DNA from: Nicotiana tabacum
Lineage: Eukaryota; Streptophyta; Magnoliopsida; Solanales; Solanaceae
DNA length: 64,000 bases
Assembly (NCBI RefSeq): GCF_000715075.1
Contig: NC_134096.1
Location: 120,464,698 to 120,528,697, forward strand
Direction of reading: 5' to 3'
Shown one piece after another: positions 13,516 to 24,883 of this stretch (positions within the stretch are counted from its first letter, which is position 1; the number at the start of each line of letters is the position of its first letter). Below the pieces are notes generated by a model. It was not told the DNA's origin, did no database searches, and worked only from the letters and a program-made list of their open reading frames with translations. A program made the translations under genes and the position numbers.

Positions 13516-13898
13516 GATTTTCAATCTGAAATTCGCCCAAAATCAAGTCTAATCTTCACCAAACACCCTCAAAATTGAGATATAAACTCCAAAAAATATT
13601 CTTAATTGTTTGCAACAATACCTTATCCAAACCAATAATAGTTTTTGAAAACCTAAATTCGAATTCAAAGCTTCAAAACTTTTTAATGGCTGTCAAAGAT
13701 GGAGAATCAAACACCTTCAAAATTTATTGATTGACAATTTTAATTCGAACATCAATTGAGCAAGATGAAAGGAAATTTCTAAGTTAAAACTCTATAGTAA
13801 AATGATTGAAATTCATTAATGAATTTTATTAAAACTCTATACAACAAGAAAGCATAAAAAAATAGAGAACACCAAAGGAGGAAAAATTGGAAAAACAA

Positions 13899-13981
13899 AC
13901 AGAGAAGGAGAGATAGAGAGATGAAGAGAAAGAGAGAGAGAGAGAGAGAAGGAGAGATAGAGAGATGAAGAGAGAGAGAGG

Positions 13982-14020
<39 letters not shown>

Positions 14021-14036
14021 GAAGAGAGAGAGGGGG
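13899..14036. repeat. GA-rich imperfect minisatellite
   Basis: GA runs are interrupted by 'gagagatagagagatgaagag', which occurs twice (about 13908-13930 and 13950-13975). Antisense ORFs here are Ser/Leu repeats and are not genes. Confidence 0.85.
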
Positions 14037-14212
14037 CATGTATAAAGGGATGGGAAAATAACTGATATTCCTTGTTCAATTCCTAATATAAAGGGATACT
14101 CATTTAAAACTTATTTGTATATAATTGATAAATTGTATATGACCGTGTAATTAAGTTAAAACTTGATTAGGGAGGGTAATAAAGTTTCATATGTAGTATA
14201 GAAAGGTAAAAA

Positions 14213-14518
14213 TGTTGGCATTACATGATATCTTGGATACAACCCAGTTATTAGTTGGTTTTATTAGATAGTTTTAGTTCAGATATGGGCCAAAGTTTGG
14301 CCCACGTGTATTTATAAATTTTCGGGTTTACAGCCCATGTAAAAAAAGGTAGTATGTTTACAGTTTTGTCCCCAAGTATAAATATAGGTTTCTAGAAGTC
14401 TGTACAGATTTAACACTCATAAATGAAAATATTGATTTTTCTCTGAGCTCTCTTCTCTCCTTTTGTCTGAAACCCTAACCAACTCACATACGTTGTAGCT
14501 TGTTGGTTAATTTTCACA
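14213..14518 (+). repeat. 5' LTR of copia element A
   Basis: Starts TGTTGGCATTAC and ends TTTTCACA. About 306 bp, closely matching 32534-32835. A TATA-like TTTATAAAT lies at 14311-14319, preceded by a CACGTG-containing stretch. Confidence 0.92.
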
Positions 14519-15404
14519 TAGTATCAGAGCTATGGGCGTTAGATAGATCTTGACGATAGGAGTTGATCGATCTTACCCTCACCGTTTGAATTGAAGGTTT
14601 TGCTTGTTCGCTATTTTTTTTGCGACTGGTCATGTGACGACAATATTTTGATTTTTTGCTGGAAATTGGATTCTCAGTGAGTATTTCTCTTTTGCCGAGT
14701 TTTATTTGGAGTTGGTTTAGAAGATTTTGTTTTCTTTTTTGTGACAGAAAAACCCTAGATATTTTCTTTTGCATCTAAAACTACAAAAAAATGCTAAATT
14801 TGCGGAGGTTTTATTGCGGCGGTTACTATAACCTCAGCAATCTATATCAAATTGTGGGGGTTTATTTACTCCCGTAAATATATTATATTTACGGCGGTCG
14901 GTAACCTCCGCAACCCTTAAAAAAATAGCGCCCACTAACCCTAATATTTCCCTCTCATTTTTTCCCAAACCCCTTTCTAATTTTCGCTTATTTTTCCTTT
15001 TCTCATTTTCACTTATTTTTCATTTTCAAAAACCCTCGCCCACTCTCACTTAATCAAAACCCATAGAACTAAAGCGACTACAGATCTATCAATCTCTTTT
15101 CCTTTACTTAATCTCTTTCATTTCTTCTTCACTTAATCTCTTCAATTTCTTCTTCACTTAATCTCTTCCATTTCTTCTTCATTTCCTCCGAATTCAAGCC
15201 CGTGTAGTTGCAAAATTTCAAATACAATAGCTCTCCGCTTTTCTTCAGCGCCTCCTCTGTTGCAAAATGAAAGAGGTATGAAAGAAAACTTTAGATCTAT
15301 CAATCAATTGGATGTAAGTTTATTTGATTTTGCTCTTTCATACAAATTCCTCTTCGATTTTGCTTTGATTTTGCTCTTTCATTCTTTACTTTGATTTTGC
15401 TTTG

Positions 15405-15500
15405 ATAGAATCGGTGTATTTTGAAGAAATTTGGTAGAATCGGTATATTTTGGATTGGTAGAATCGGCAGAAATTTGGTAGAATCGGTGTATTTTGAAGA
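15405..15500. repeat. short tandem repeat inside CACTA element B
   Basis: Three imperfect units of about 30 bp built on 'ttggtagaatcggtgtattt'. The antisense ORFs here are repeat artefacts. Confidence 0.7.
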
Positions 15501-16076
15501 AGGATATAACACTCTTTTCGCCGACTTGATCATCAACCTTAACAGAATTCCTGTCTTTACAATAACAATTGCAGCCAATTCTGGCTAGGAATTTCTTGCC
15601 ATAGGACTTGTTATTGGTATTTGCTTGTGGCTGATGCTGATGATTTCTTGAAATATTCTGCAATAATGCACTTCTACTATTCCAGCTTGATTCTGAATGA
15701 ATACTTGGAGTTTTGTGGCATTTTGTGGTTCACTATTTGTCAGTTTTGTTTACTGGCAATGCTAGCTGATTCAGTCAGTTTTGTTTGTTTTGTGGTTCAC
15801 TATTTGTGGCATTTTCTTGATTTTCTTCATCAACCCCTTCATTGAAGTATTTTTTTGCACTAAATATATCTATTTCTCCATCATCTGCTTTCTTGCTCAA
15901 ATTTTCACTTGACTCAAGTACTTTGTTATCCTTTGCTTGTTCAATTCATGTTGGGCTATTTTACTTTAGTATTCTTCTAGTGGAAGAAACTCTTATGTAT
16001 CTGTGCTATCTCACACTGATTTTATCTTTTAAGATTCGCAAGGAGCTAGCAAGATACTTTAAGTGAAAAAAGGGAT

Positions 16077-16265
16077 GTGTTAAATTTATCTAATGGAGAA
16101 CGCATTGTGGTTGATTTTGACGATACGGATTCTCCCATTGGTGAAGGACAAGGCGTTCTTGCAGGCTTTTGCGGAATTTTAGCAACCGACTGCCCTATTT
16201 TTCCAATTCACTTTGAGAAATGGCCGGATTTACCTGTGACAATCTTCCATCGTTGTTATGATTGA
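16077..16265 (+). pseudogene. CACTA-associated protein fragment, N-terminal part
   Basis: The peptide contains LSNGERIVVDFD and PIGEGQGVLAGFCGILA, which resembles the segment near the start of the plant Ptta/En/Spm-type protein (NGERIPVEF...PIG...LL/AG/FLG). It ends in TGA at 16265 with no clear link to the downstream fragment. It is probably an exon piece of the same protein whose C-terminal end lies at 17170-17789. Confidence 0.55.
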
Positions 16266-17204
16266 TTTATAAAGGAATTACTGAGGCATACAATATCTTT
16301 GTTTTATGTCAATAGATGTTTTCATATACATATTTACAATTAAATCATGAATAAGTAATGTATTTTCTTTTCAACTTTTAATTGCTAAGTTAAACTGTTT
16401 GATTAGAATAAAAACCAAGTACGAGTAAGTATTTACTCATATATTCTGGTGCATAACATAACCAGATTGTTTGCATTCATTATATCCTAATTCCTAGGAG
16501 TAATTTAGAAGAATAAATATATGTTTATTATTATAACATTAACCATACACTAACAATTGAAGTGTACGCTTATGCATAGCCATGAGAAGGCTCCATTTTG
16601 AATTTGTCTAATTTGTTTGAATTTTGAGGATACGAAAAGAAGCTACAGGAGGAAGATAAATTCAAATGAACCTCAAGGAATAACTGATTTTGGATCTATG
16701 TTTGTTTGATTTAATTAGCTTAGCTTTATTATATCAAAGAGATTAGGTGGACGGCTGCTTGGGTCAATTCTTCAAACAAATTGAGAACTGTCAAGGAACA
16801 CCAAGAATTACAATAGAGTTCCAAGGCAACTACTTGAACAAAATAGAGAAGTAAACTATAGGGAAGACATGAGACTTTAAAATTGGAATGATCCAAATTA
16901 AAGCACTTCATTAGCATTATATCATAAACAGAGCAAAGAAACCAGTATACAGAATAAGAATAGGATTATGATTTCCCAAGAACAACTTCGAATATGTGAA
17001 TAATATCCACATTTTAAAGATTGTTAAATAAATCCTTATTATGGTAAATTTTGTGTTACTAACTGCAGTGCCAAAGTTTCAGCACTTGTTTTATAATAGA
17101 AAATGATATTATTCTTCTATTATTTTTTTTTAACTTGTCAATCACTGATTGAAGTAAGGACACTGGCTTTTGGTGTGTAATATATTTAGAAAAAAATTAA
17201 ACTA

Positions 17205-17789
17205 GCATTGAGCCAAAGTACCGTGGATGAGTCTGAAATTTCGCCAAATGATGTTGTTGATAAGGTATTGGGAAAAGAGCACTCTGGAAGGGTAAGGTGC
17301 TTAGGATTAGGAGTTGTTCCTGGCAGAGCTTTTAGATAAATAAGACCTTGTTATAGTGATTTGAATGCTTCAAGTTATAATAATGGTTCATGTTCTTCCC
17401 AATGCCAAGAGAAGTACAATCAAATGTTGAATGCTCACAATCAAAGCCAAGAGAACTACAGAAAAATGATGAATGTTAACACTCAAATGATGAATGCTTT
17501 TAAGGCGTATATGATAATGAAAGAAGGGAAGATACCTGAAGAATTTGCAGGGATATTTGTTTCTCCTCCTCGTTCAACGGTAAGAATAGTTCATAACTTT
17601 CTTATTTAATTTTGTAAAGTATGATTGTTCAGTCCACGTATTATTAGTTAGGATATTGTTGAGGTATTTTTTGTTAATTATATTTTTTTTTTGATTGTTT
17701 TGTAGCCAAGTGATGCGGCTAGCGGATCCATTTCACCCATGGATATTAGAAGATCATCTGGTGGAAGTAATCCTAACGACAACCATTGA
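17205..17789 (+). pseudogene. Ptta/En/Spm-type transposon protein, C-terminal exons
   Basis: The frame reads EISPNDVV, LGKEHSGRVRCLGLG, then an in-frame TAA near 17336, then a Gln/Asn/Met-rich coiled coil (CQEKYNQMLNAHNQSQENY) and EEFAGIF. A GT-AG intron at 17580-17705 (donor GTAAGA, acceptor TTTTGTAG) joins it to PSDAASGS...NPNDNH with TGA at 17787-17789. The GKEHSGRVR(C/G)(L/M)G block is characteristic of the plant En/Spm-associated Ptta family. Apart from one stop, the C-terminal half is well preserved. Confidence 0.7.
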
Positions 17790-18478
17790 AGTTGCTTGCA
17801 AATGTATTAGATAATTAAGTATCGTACTCGATTGAACGGTCATAGTAGATCTTTTGTCCATAAAGGCTGGAGTGGATATTCTGTTTAATGTTAGTTTTAA
17901 GACTAATTATAATATTGATGTTTTGTGTTTAATGGTTGGAGTAGTTATGTTTAAAGAAAATTTTTGAGACTAATGATAATTTAATTTAATGTATTTTGTG
18001 GTTTATTAATATATTGATATTACTTGATTCCAGTAGGCAATTTATATAATTTGTTGATGCATCATTATATTAATATAATTGAAATTGGAACAGTTATGGA
18101 GTAACATTGCAGGAAAAAAAATATTCAATGAATAGCGGAGGTTATAACTGCCGCTATTTAACCTATAATAATATTGTGTTATAAAATATATGGGGGTTAA
18201 ATAAAGAAATTGCGGGGGTCTAGACCTCCGCTATTTTTTAATAAGTGATAGCCAAACTATCAAATTGCGGAGGTTATACCGCCATCAAATATTCGCCGCT
18301 ATATGATAACGGCGGTCTGTCAAAAAATCCCGCAAATTAGTTGCGGCGAACATTATTGGGGGTTTTGAAAACCGCCGTAAAAGTATATTGCGGAGGTTTG
18401 TGACCACCGCAATATGTAAATAAAACCTCCGCAAATTCAGCGTTTTATTGTAGTGTAAGTGTTCTGTACCTTCCTAAA

Positions 18479-19587
18479 ATGGTGAATACTGAAATTCCTG
18501 TGAATGCTAGTTATAGTGATAATTCTACATACATTCCTGACCTCACAAGTCCTTTATTTCTCTACTCGTCTAATATACCTGTAATGTGTTTGGTGAGCAC
18601 TCCATTCTCTAGGTCGGGGTATGGAGGATGGAGAAGAAGCATGATAGTGTCTCTTTCTGCTAAGAATAAAATAGATTTGACGATGGCTCATGTCCTAAGC
18701 CAGCTACCACTGATATTGCAAAGCTGCGTTAATGGGATAGATGCAACAATATGGTGATTTCGTGGCTAACAGCTCACTTTCACTAACCATACTCTCAGTA
18801 CTCCGAGACAACTGAGAGTATTTGGAATCAATTGGAACGTAGGTATGGTATTGTAAATGGTACTAAGGTGTTTGTAATAAAGAAGGAATTGGCCTCCACA
18901 CAACAAGGTTCCCTTGACATTGCGTCATATTTCAATAAACTAAAGAAGCTCTGGGATGAGTTGGGTACAATGCGTAAGAACCATAGAAATCGTTGCATGT
19001 GTGATGCAAGAGATGGTATTCAAAAGGATGAAGAGGAGGATAAGCTTCATCAGTTTCTTATGGGCCTAAATGAAATCTATGTAGGAGTGAGAAGCAATTT
19101 GCTAATGATGCAACCTCCTCCCACACTTGATAGTGCATATAACATTTTGCTTCAAGATGAAAATCAGAGGCAAGTTCAATACACTCCCCAACTGGTTCCA
19201 GAAGCTGCTTCTTTCAATGTGAATGCTAACAATAAAGATTTTCATCCAAATGCCAACAATAAGACATTCCCTCCAAAGAAATATACTCAGAAAATGGACT
19301 TTCATCAGTCCAGGGGAAATATTTTATGCAAATATCGTAAAAAACCTGGACACCTAATCGACAAATGCTACAAGTTATATGGATTTCCACAGAATTTCAA
19401 ATTCAATAAAGGGAAAAGGATGGCTGCTAATGTGACTGTTGAGGCTGAGTATCCTGCAACAGCCTACACTCTACCTCAGTACAATTCACCTCAACTTTAC
19501 ACTGCTTCTGACCATGAAGAACATGTCTCTTCAGTACCTGGATTGACCAAGCAGCAGTATGCACAACTTATGTCTCTCTTACAATAG
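18479..19587 (+). pseudogene. copia element A gag
   Basis: The first part (18479-18757) carries the gag pre-domain (GYGGWRRSMIVSLSAKNK). After a frameshift and stop near 18757-18832 the UBN2-type gag continues (IASYFNKLKKLWDELG, LMGLNE). A CCHC knuckle at about 19327-19368 reads C-K-Y-R...GH...C, with the second Cys replaced by Arg. It ends in TAG at 19585-19587. It would form the capsid of the element but is broken. Confidence 0.85.
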
Positions 19588-19626
19588 ACTCAAGTTTCAT
19601 CGACTGCTGATTCTCAAACTAGCCTC

Positions 19627-20469
19627 ATGGGATCTGCCAACTTTGCAGGTAGTACTTTCTCTCTGCCTATTTATATTAATGATGATTCACATGTTTGCTT
19701 ACTGTATGGTGCTAGTAGAAATGTTTGGATTATAGATAGTGGAGCTACTGACCATATGACCTCAAACAAAAATATACTTTCTAATCTTACTCCACTTCCT
19801 ACTCCTTACTTGGAAACTCTTCCCAATAGTTATAAGGCAAAAGTTACTTATACTGGTTCTGTTATCTTGTTCACTTCTTTCACTCTTGATAGAGTCTTAT
19901 ACATTCCTAGTTTTCAATATAATTTAGTCTCAGTTTACAAGTTGATTCAGCAATTTCACTGCATGGTCTTGTTTACTTCCTCTTCATGCCTTTTGATACA
20001 TGCCCATTTCACGAGGAAGCTTCTGGAGCTTGGTAGACGAGACCAAGGCCTCTACAAGCTCCTTCATGCCGCTGAGTCTGATTCTAGTCCTAATTTTGTT
20101 TTCAATAAAGATGTGCAATGTATGAATAGTGTTGATAGGTTCTTTGCCAATACTAAACAATCTAAATCTGCATTGAATTGTGTTCCTTTAGTTTCCAGTA
20201 ATGATGTTCCTAGTATAAACAAACATGATGTACTTTAGCATCATAGGGTGGGACATATTCCATTTGCTAGAATGAAAAGTATTTCTTCCATTTCTGCTCA
20301 ACTATCTTCTAAACAATCTTTTGTGTGTCCCATTTGTCCCCTACCAAGGCAGGCAAGGCTGCCATTTCCCCCAAATAACTCAGTTTCCAAGTGTTTGTTT
20401 GAACTCATTCATGTTGACACCCGGGACCCTATAATACTAACACATACTCTGGTGCAAAGTATTTTCTGA
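19627..20469 (+). pseudogene. copia element A protease and pre-integrase
   Basis: WIIDSGATDHMT (about 19720-19760) is the aspartic protease active site, with the DSG triad intact. Stops at 20238 and 20469 break the frame. After the first, VGHIPFARM and CPICPLPRQARLPFP form the HHCC pre-integrase region of a copia polyprotein. Confidence 0.85.
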
Positions 20470-20474
20470 CCATT

Positions 20475-21596
20475 GTGGATGATCATAGCAGGGCAACCAA
20501 AAGTAATGCTTTCAATTTACTAAAAGTCTTTATCTCCATGCTCAGAACCCAATTTAATCTTCTAGTCAAAACCATTAGGAGTGATAGTACCTTAGAAATT
20601 GGCCTTTCTACTTCTGCCATACAATATTTTTCAGATAATAGGATCATTTACCAAACAACTTGTTCTCATACACCTCAACAAAATGGCATTGTTGAAAGAA
20701 AACATAAACACTTGTTAGAGACAGCAAGAGTTTTATTGTTTCAGTCCAAACTACCTACCAAATTCTAGGGGGATTGTATCCTAACTGCCACATATCTAAT
20801 AAATAGGTTTCCTTCCACAGTTTTGCACAATAAAACCCCTTTTGAAATCTTATATGGGAAGGCTCTCTCTTATTCCCACTTAAAGCCTTTTGGTTGCCTC
20901 TGTTATGCCACTTTTCCTAAATGTAATAGGGATAAATTTGACCCAAGGGCTATACCTTGTGTTTTTCTTGCTTATCCATTTGGTAAGAAAGGATACAAGC
21001 TGTATAATCTGTCTACTAAATCCGTGTTGGTCTCCCGAGATGTCATCTTTCATGAATATATATTCCCTTACTCCCTTTCATTATCTTTTCCCAGTCAGTT
21101 TCCCACTTTCATTTCTGATGATACCTCCCATTCTCCTTCCCCTGCCCTTTCTCCTGCTTCCATTATTACTCTTGCTTCTCCTGTTCCTAATGATGTTCTG
21201 CCTATTCCTCCTGATTCATCTACTATTTCAGCACCTCTTCTTGACCCTGTAACTACTTCCCCTTCAGCTGATCCAATTCAGCCTTCTCAGCTTAAGAGAA
21301 GCAGTAGGAATCACACTCTTCCCTCGCACCTAAATGATTTTGTTGTTCAGCTTCCACCTTCCCTCTCTAACTCCACTACTACATCCCTTTCTGCTGCCCA
21401 CACAGTTTCTTCTGAGCCTCATTCTTATATTCAGGCTGCTTCCAGCCCTGCTTGGCAAGAAGCCATGAGGAAAGAGTTTCAGGCTCTAGAAGCTAATGGC
21501 ACTTGACAATAGTTGAATTACCTCAAGGGAAGAAAGTTATAGGGTGCAAATGGGTCTATAAGATTAAGTATAAAGCTGATGGTAGTGTGGAGAGGT
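20475..21596 (+). pseudogene. copia element A integrase and start of RT
   Basis: The integrase core shows VDDHSRAT, IRSDS, and HTPQQNGIVERKH. After a stop near 20767, the conserved region [13 protein letters not shown]...[13 protein letters not shown] follows (20823-21100), then a Pro/Ser-rich linker. A one-base loss near 21505 shifts the frame just before [22 protein letters not shown], the N-terminus of the RT. The reading is cut at 21596 by the chromovirus-type insertion and resumes at 31380. Confidence 0.88.
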
Positions 21597-23050
21597 TGTA
21601 ACGACCTGGTCGGTCGTTTTGAGTATTACAACTCCATTTTTTCATTTACTGCTCAATTTGTTCTTTACAATTGTTTTATGACTTACCGGGTTAGTTGGTT
21701 CGGGTCCGAAAGGATTTCGGGGTGAAATAAGATACTTAGTCTATAATTGAAAATTTAAGTTGGAAAAGTTAACCAGATGTTGACTTATATGTAAACTACC
21801 TCGGATTTAAATTCTAATGATTCCAATAGCTCTATATGGTGATTTTGGACTTAGGAGCGCGTCCGGTAAAAATTATTTGGAGGTCCGTAGCGGAATTAGG
21901 CTTGAAATGACGAAAGTCGAATTTTTGAAAGTTTGACCGGGGGTTTGACTTTTTGATATCGGGGTCGAAACCCAATTCTGAAAATTAGAATACCTCTGTT
22001 ATGTCATTTATGACTTGTGTACAAAATTTGAGGTCAATCGGACGTGATTTGATAGGTTCCGGCGTCGTTTGTAGAAATTGGAAGTTTTAAAGTTCATTAG
22101 GCTTGAATTGGGGTATGATTCGTGATTTTAGCATTGTTGGATGTGATTTGAGGTTTTGACTAAGTTTGTATCATGTTTTAGGACTTGTTGATGTATTTGG
22201 TTGAGGTCTCGGGGGCCTCGGGTGAGTTTCGGACGGCTAACGGGTCAATTCTGGACTTTGTATTCCAGATGAAGAATGCTGGTTTTCTATCACTGGTTTT
22301 CTTCTACGCAATCGCATGAGAATGTCCGCGATCGCTTAGGCTAAGTTGGAGCAGTGAGATTTTGTGCTATGCGATCGCGTGAAGGCATCCGCGATCGCGG
22401 AGGTTGGGCCAGGCTATACATCGCGAATGCGTGGGCTAGGCCGCGTTCGCAAAGAGGAAAAAAGGTTGAAGCTGGGCCACGCGCTTAATGCTTCGCGATC
22501 GCGTGTGAAGGTTCGCGATCGCGTAGGCTTGCAAAGACTGTGCTTCGCGATCGCGTCGAATTTTCCCGATCGCGTAGAGTTATTTTTGGGCAATGAAAAA
22601 TTGTGCTTCGTGATCGCGTGAGTTGGTCCGCGATCGCATAAAAGAAGTGACTGGGCAGAGAGTTCAAGTTCTGAAAATGGGACTTCGTCCCAATTTTTTA
22701 TTTTTACCGATTTGGAACTGGAGAAGAGGCGATTTTTGGGAGAATTTCCAAAAAAAAATGGGTAAGTGTTGTTAACTCAATATTTGTCAAATTACCTGAA
22801 TCCATGGTTATTTTAAATATTTAATTGGTGAATTAAGTTGAAAAATTGTGAAAACCCTTTTGGTTTAATTTGAAGATTTGAGGGTCGAGTTGATGTCGGC
22901 TTTGAGTAAAATTTATATGGTTGGACTCGCGGTTGAAGGAGCGTTCATATTTTGTAACTTTTGTCGGGTTCCGAGACGTGGGCCCCACGGATAATTTTTG
23001 AGTTAATTTCGGATTTTTATTGAAAATTAGTATTTCCTTATGGAATTAAT
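21597..23050 (+). repeat. truncated 5' LTR of element C
   Basis: It matches the first 1.45 kb of the 3' LTR (28148 on) with scattered differences, up to 'ggaattaatt' at 23050, then diverges completely. The last ~1.8 kb of the LTR and the primer site are missing. Confidence 0.85.
22305..22640. repeat. GCGATCGC-rich cluster in 5' LTR of element C
   Basis: About twelve copies of GCGATCGC or one-base variants, spaced about 15-40 bp, often in pairs reading 'gcgatcgcgtga' and 'tccgcgatcgc'. They stand out in an AT-rich background. The same cluster occurs in the 3' LTR. Confidence 0.9.
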
Positions 23051-24883
23051 TTGTACACATTGTAAATCGCGTCACGTGAAACGCACCCGCGACTTACAAC
23101 ATGCTTATTTTTATTGTTATTTGAAGTTATGGTCGAGTCGCGTGAAACGCGCACTCGAATTGGGATTTACGTATCATGATTATGTCACGGGAATCGTACC
23201 TATAGTCACGGCGATTTATTAATCGCGCCTAAAGCAAGCTACGATGTTCGTAGGTGATTATTATCTATTAATTTACCAGAGATAAAATAACTTATTAATT
23301 ATTCTGGGTCTTAACAAGATCAAATTATTCCACCCAAGTTCATTTTCCAAAAACGATCAAGCCATGGTCGAAACAATTCGGTAGCCAAACTTACTGCCTT
23401 GAAAGGTGGGCTAGCTTCTACCTAAACCCAAATGTGAACTTAAAGCTTAAATTCTTACAAGATCAAACAGAACCTTCACATTCCAAACCAATTAATCGAA
23501 AATTAACATGGCCAAAATGGTTTCAATTAGCTATAGACTAGGAATTTTCAATTGCAGACCCACAAATACAGAGATTCAATCTATTAAACCTATCACGTGA
23601 ATAATTATTCATGTATAGTATCTAAACATTTAAACATGAGAAGATTCAGCTACTTGACCAAAACGTGATTTTTCCCCACATCATACTTCACTAAACAACT
23701 CCCATACAATCACAAGCGAACTCTTTGGATCCCATATAACAATAGTATTTGATTAGAGTATTTATCCTAAATCATTCAAGTTTAAGCAACACATGAATTT
23801 CAAACAAAACAATAATAACTCGATCTATCAACAGTAAACGATTACACAAATATCCTGATTCGGAATTCACACAATTTTATTACTCAAATAAAGTGAGGTG
23901 CAAAGGTTTCATGACTTACCTAATTTCGCAAAGTAAACTGAAATTTTGGCTAAATGAAAGCTGAAAAGGAAGGATGGGGTCCAACGAAAGCAGCAGTAAT
24001 TTACAGTTCGGGACCGCGATCATCAACAGCAAAACAAACTCAATTTGAGCTTCGACAGCTTTTTATAGATCCGGAAAAAAAAGAGTTTGAACTTTTTAAA
24101 AACAATTCAGCAATCAATTCCTTTCCAATTCTCCTTCGAATTTCCAGCGTCTCTTTTGTTTTTGGCTTCTTCTTTTTATTTGATTTCAGATCTTCATTTG
24201 GATGTTTTTGAGTGTGAAGGAAGTTAGGATGCGTAAATGAATGTGTATCTATAAGTGTGTATCCATGATTCCAAGAGAGGTGACAATTGTGTATGTAGAG
24301 ATGAGTGAATATCCTCTGGTGAGAGTGAGGTGAGAGATGGGGCGGCTGTTAGGGTTTTTTTTTTTGGGAAGGAAGGTTTGTCCTCTAGGTTTTGGGGAAT
24401 GTGGAGTGTTTTAATGAATAGGGGTAGGTTGGGCCAGGCGAGTCCGGCAGGTGGAGTTTTGAGCCGCTGGAATTGGGCCAATTTGGAACAAAAAACAGAA
24501 AACCTTGTTCCTCTTTTATTTGATCTTTCAAAAATGGCCACATTACTACTAATTGAATTTGTTTTGTCAAATATGACCTAATTAGCATTTTAACTAATTA
24601 ATTAAACTAATTGATTAAAGATTATATATATTTTGTGATTTTTGTTTTAACCATGCTTGTAACCTATGATTAATTCCTAAATGCAATTGATACACTGAAA
24701 GATAAAAATATTTTTGATAATTTTTACGATTTAAAAAAAAACATTTCTAAGTATGCATGAACACTGCGAATAATGCAAAACAAATAAAAGAAAAACTCCT
24801 AAAATTCTATAAAAACCATTAAAATTATTTTTGGACTATTTTTAGGAGTAATTTCCATGTGGGGCAAAAATTAGGTGCTCACA
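23051..24883 (+). mobile_element. Ogre/Tat-like LTR sequence joined to element C
   Basis: Starts TGTACACATTG and ends GTGCTCACA. The last 230 bp resemble 1-233 of this window. The 'agtcgcgtgaaacgcgcactcg' phrases near 23130 are typical of such LTRs. No matching direct repeat was found at its edges, and the sequence to its right is not the continuation of the interrupted LTR, so this is probably a solo LTR or LTR piece at a deletion junction. ORFs inside show no domain. Confidence 0.5.

Larger units (their letters stand above)
14779..18455 (+). mobile_element. CACTA (En/Spm) element B, TSD TAA
   Basis: The right end reads TTGTAGTG (18455); its reverse complement CACTACAA plus AATTTGCGGAGGTT matches the left end (14779 on, first C changed to A). 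The 3-bp duplication TAA is at 14776-14778 and 18456-18458, as expected for CACTA elements. Both ends carry subterminal repeats of a GCGGAGGTT/GCGGCGGT type (14800-14920 and 18120-18435). The interior has fragments of a Ptta/En/Spm-type protein on the plus strand but no TNP2-type transposase, so it is a deletion derivative dependent on another element. It lies in the leader of copia element A. Confidence 0.88.

Noticed and set aside
22364..22667. ORFs with 'CDRVK' and 'RDREP' repeats (also 28789-29296)
   Set aside because: Translations of the GCGATCGC cluster in the LTRs of element C.
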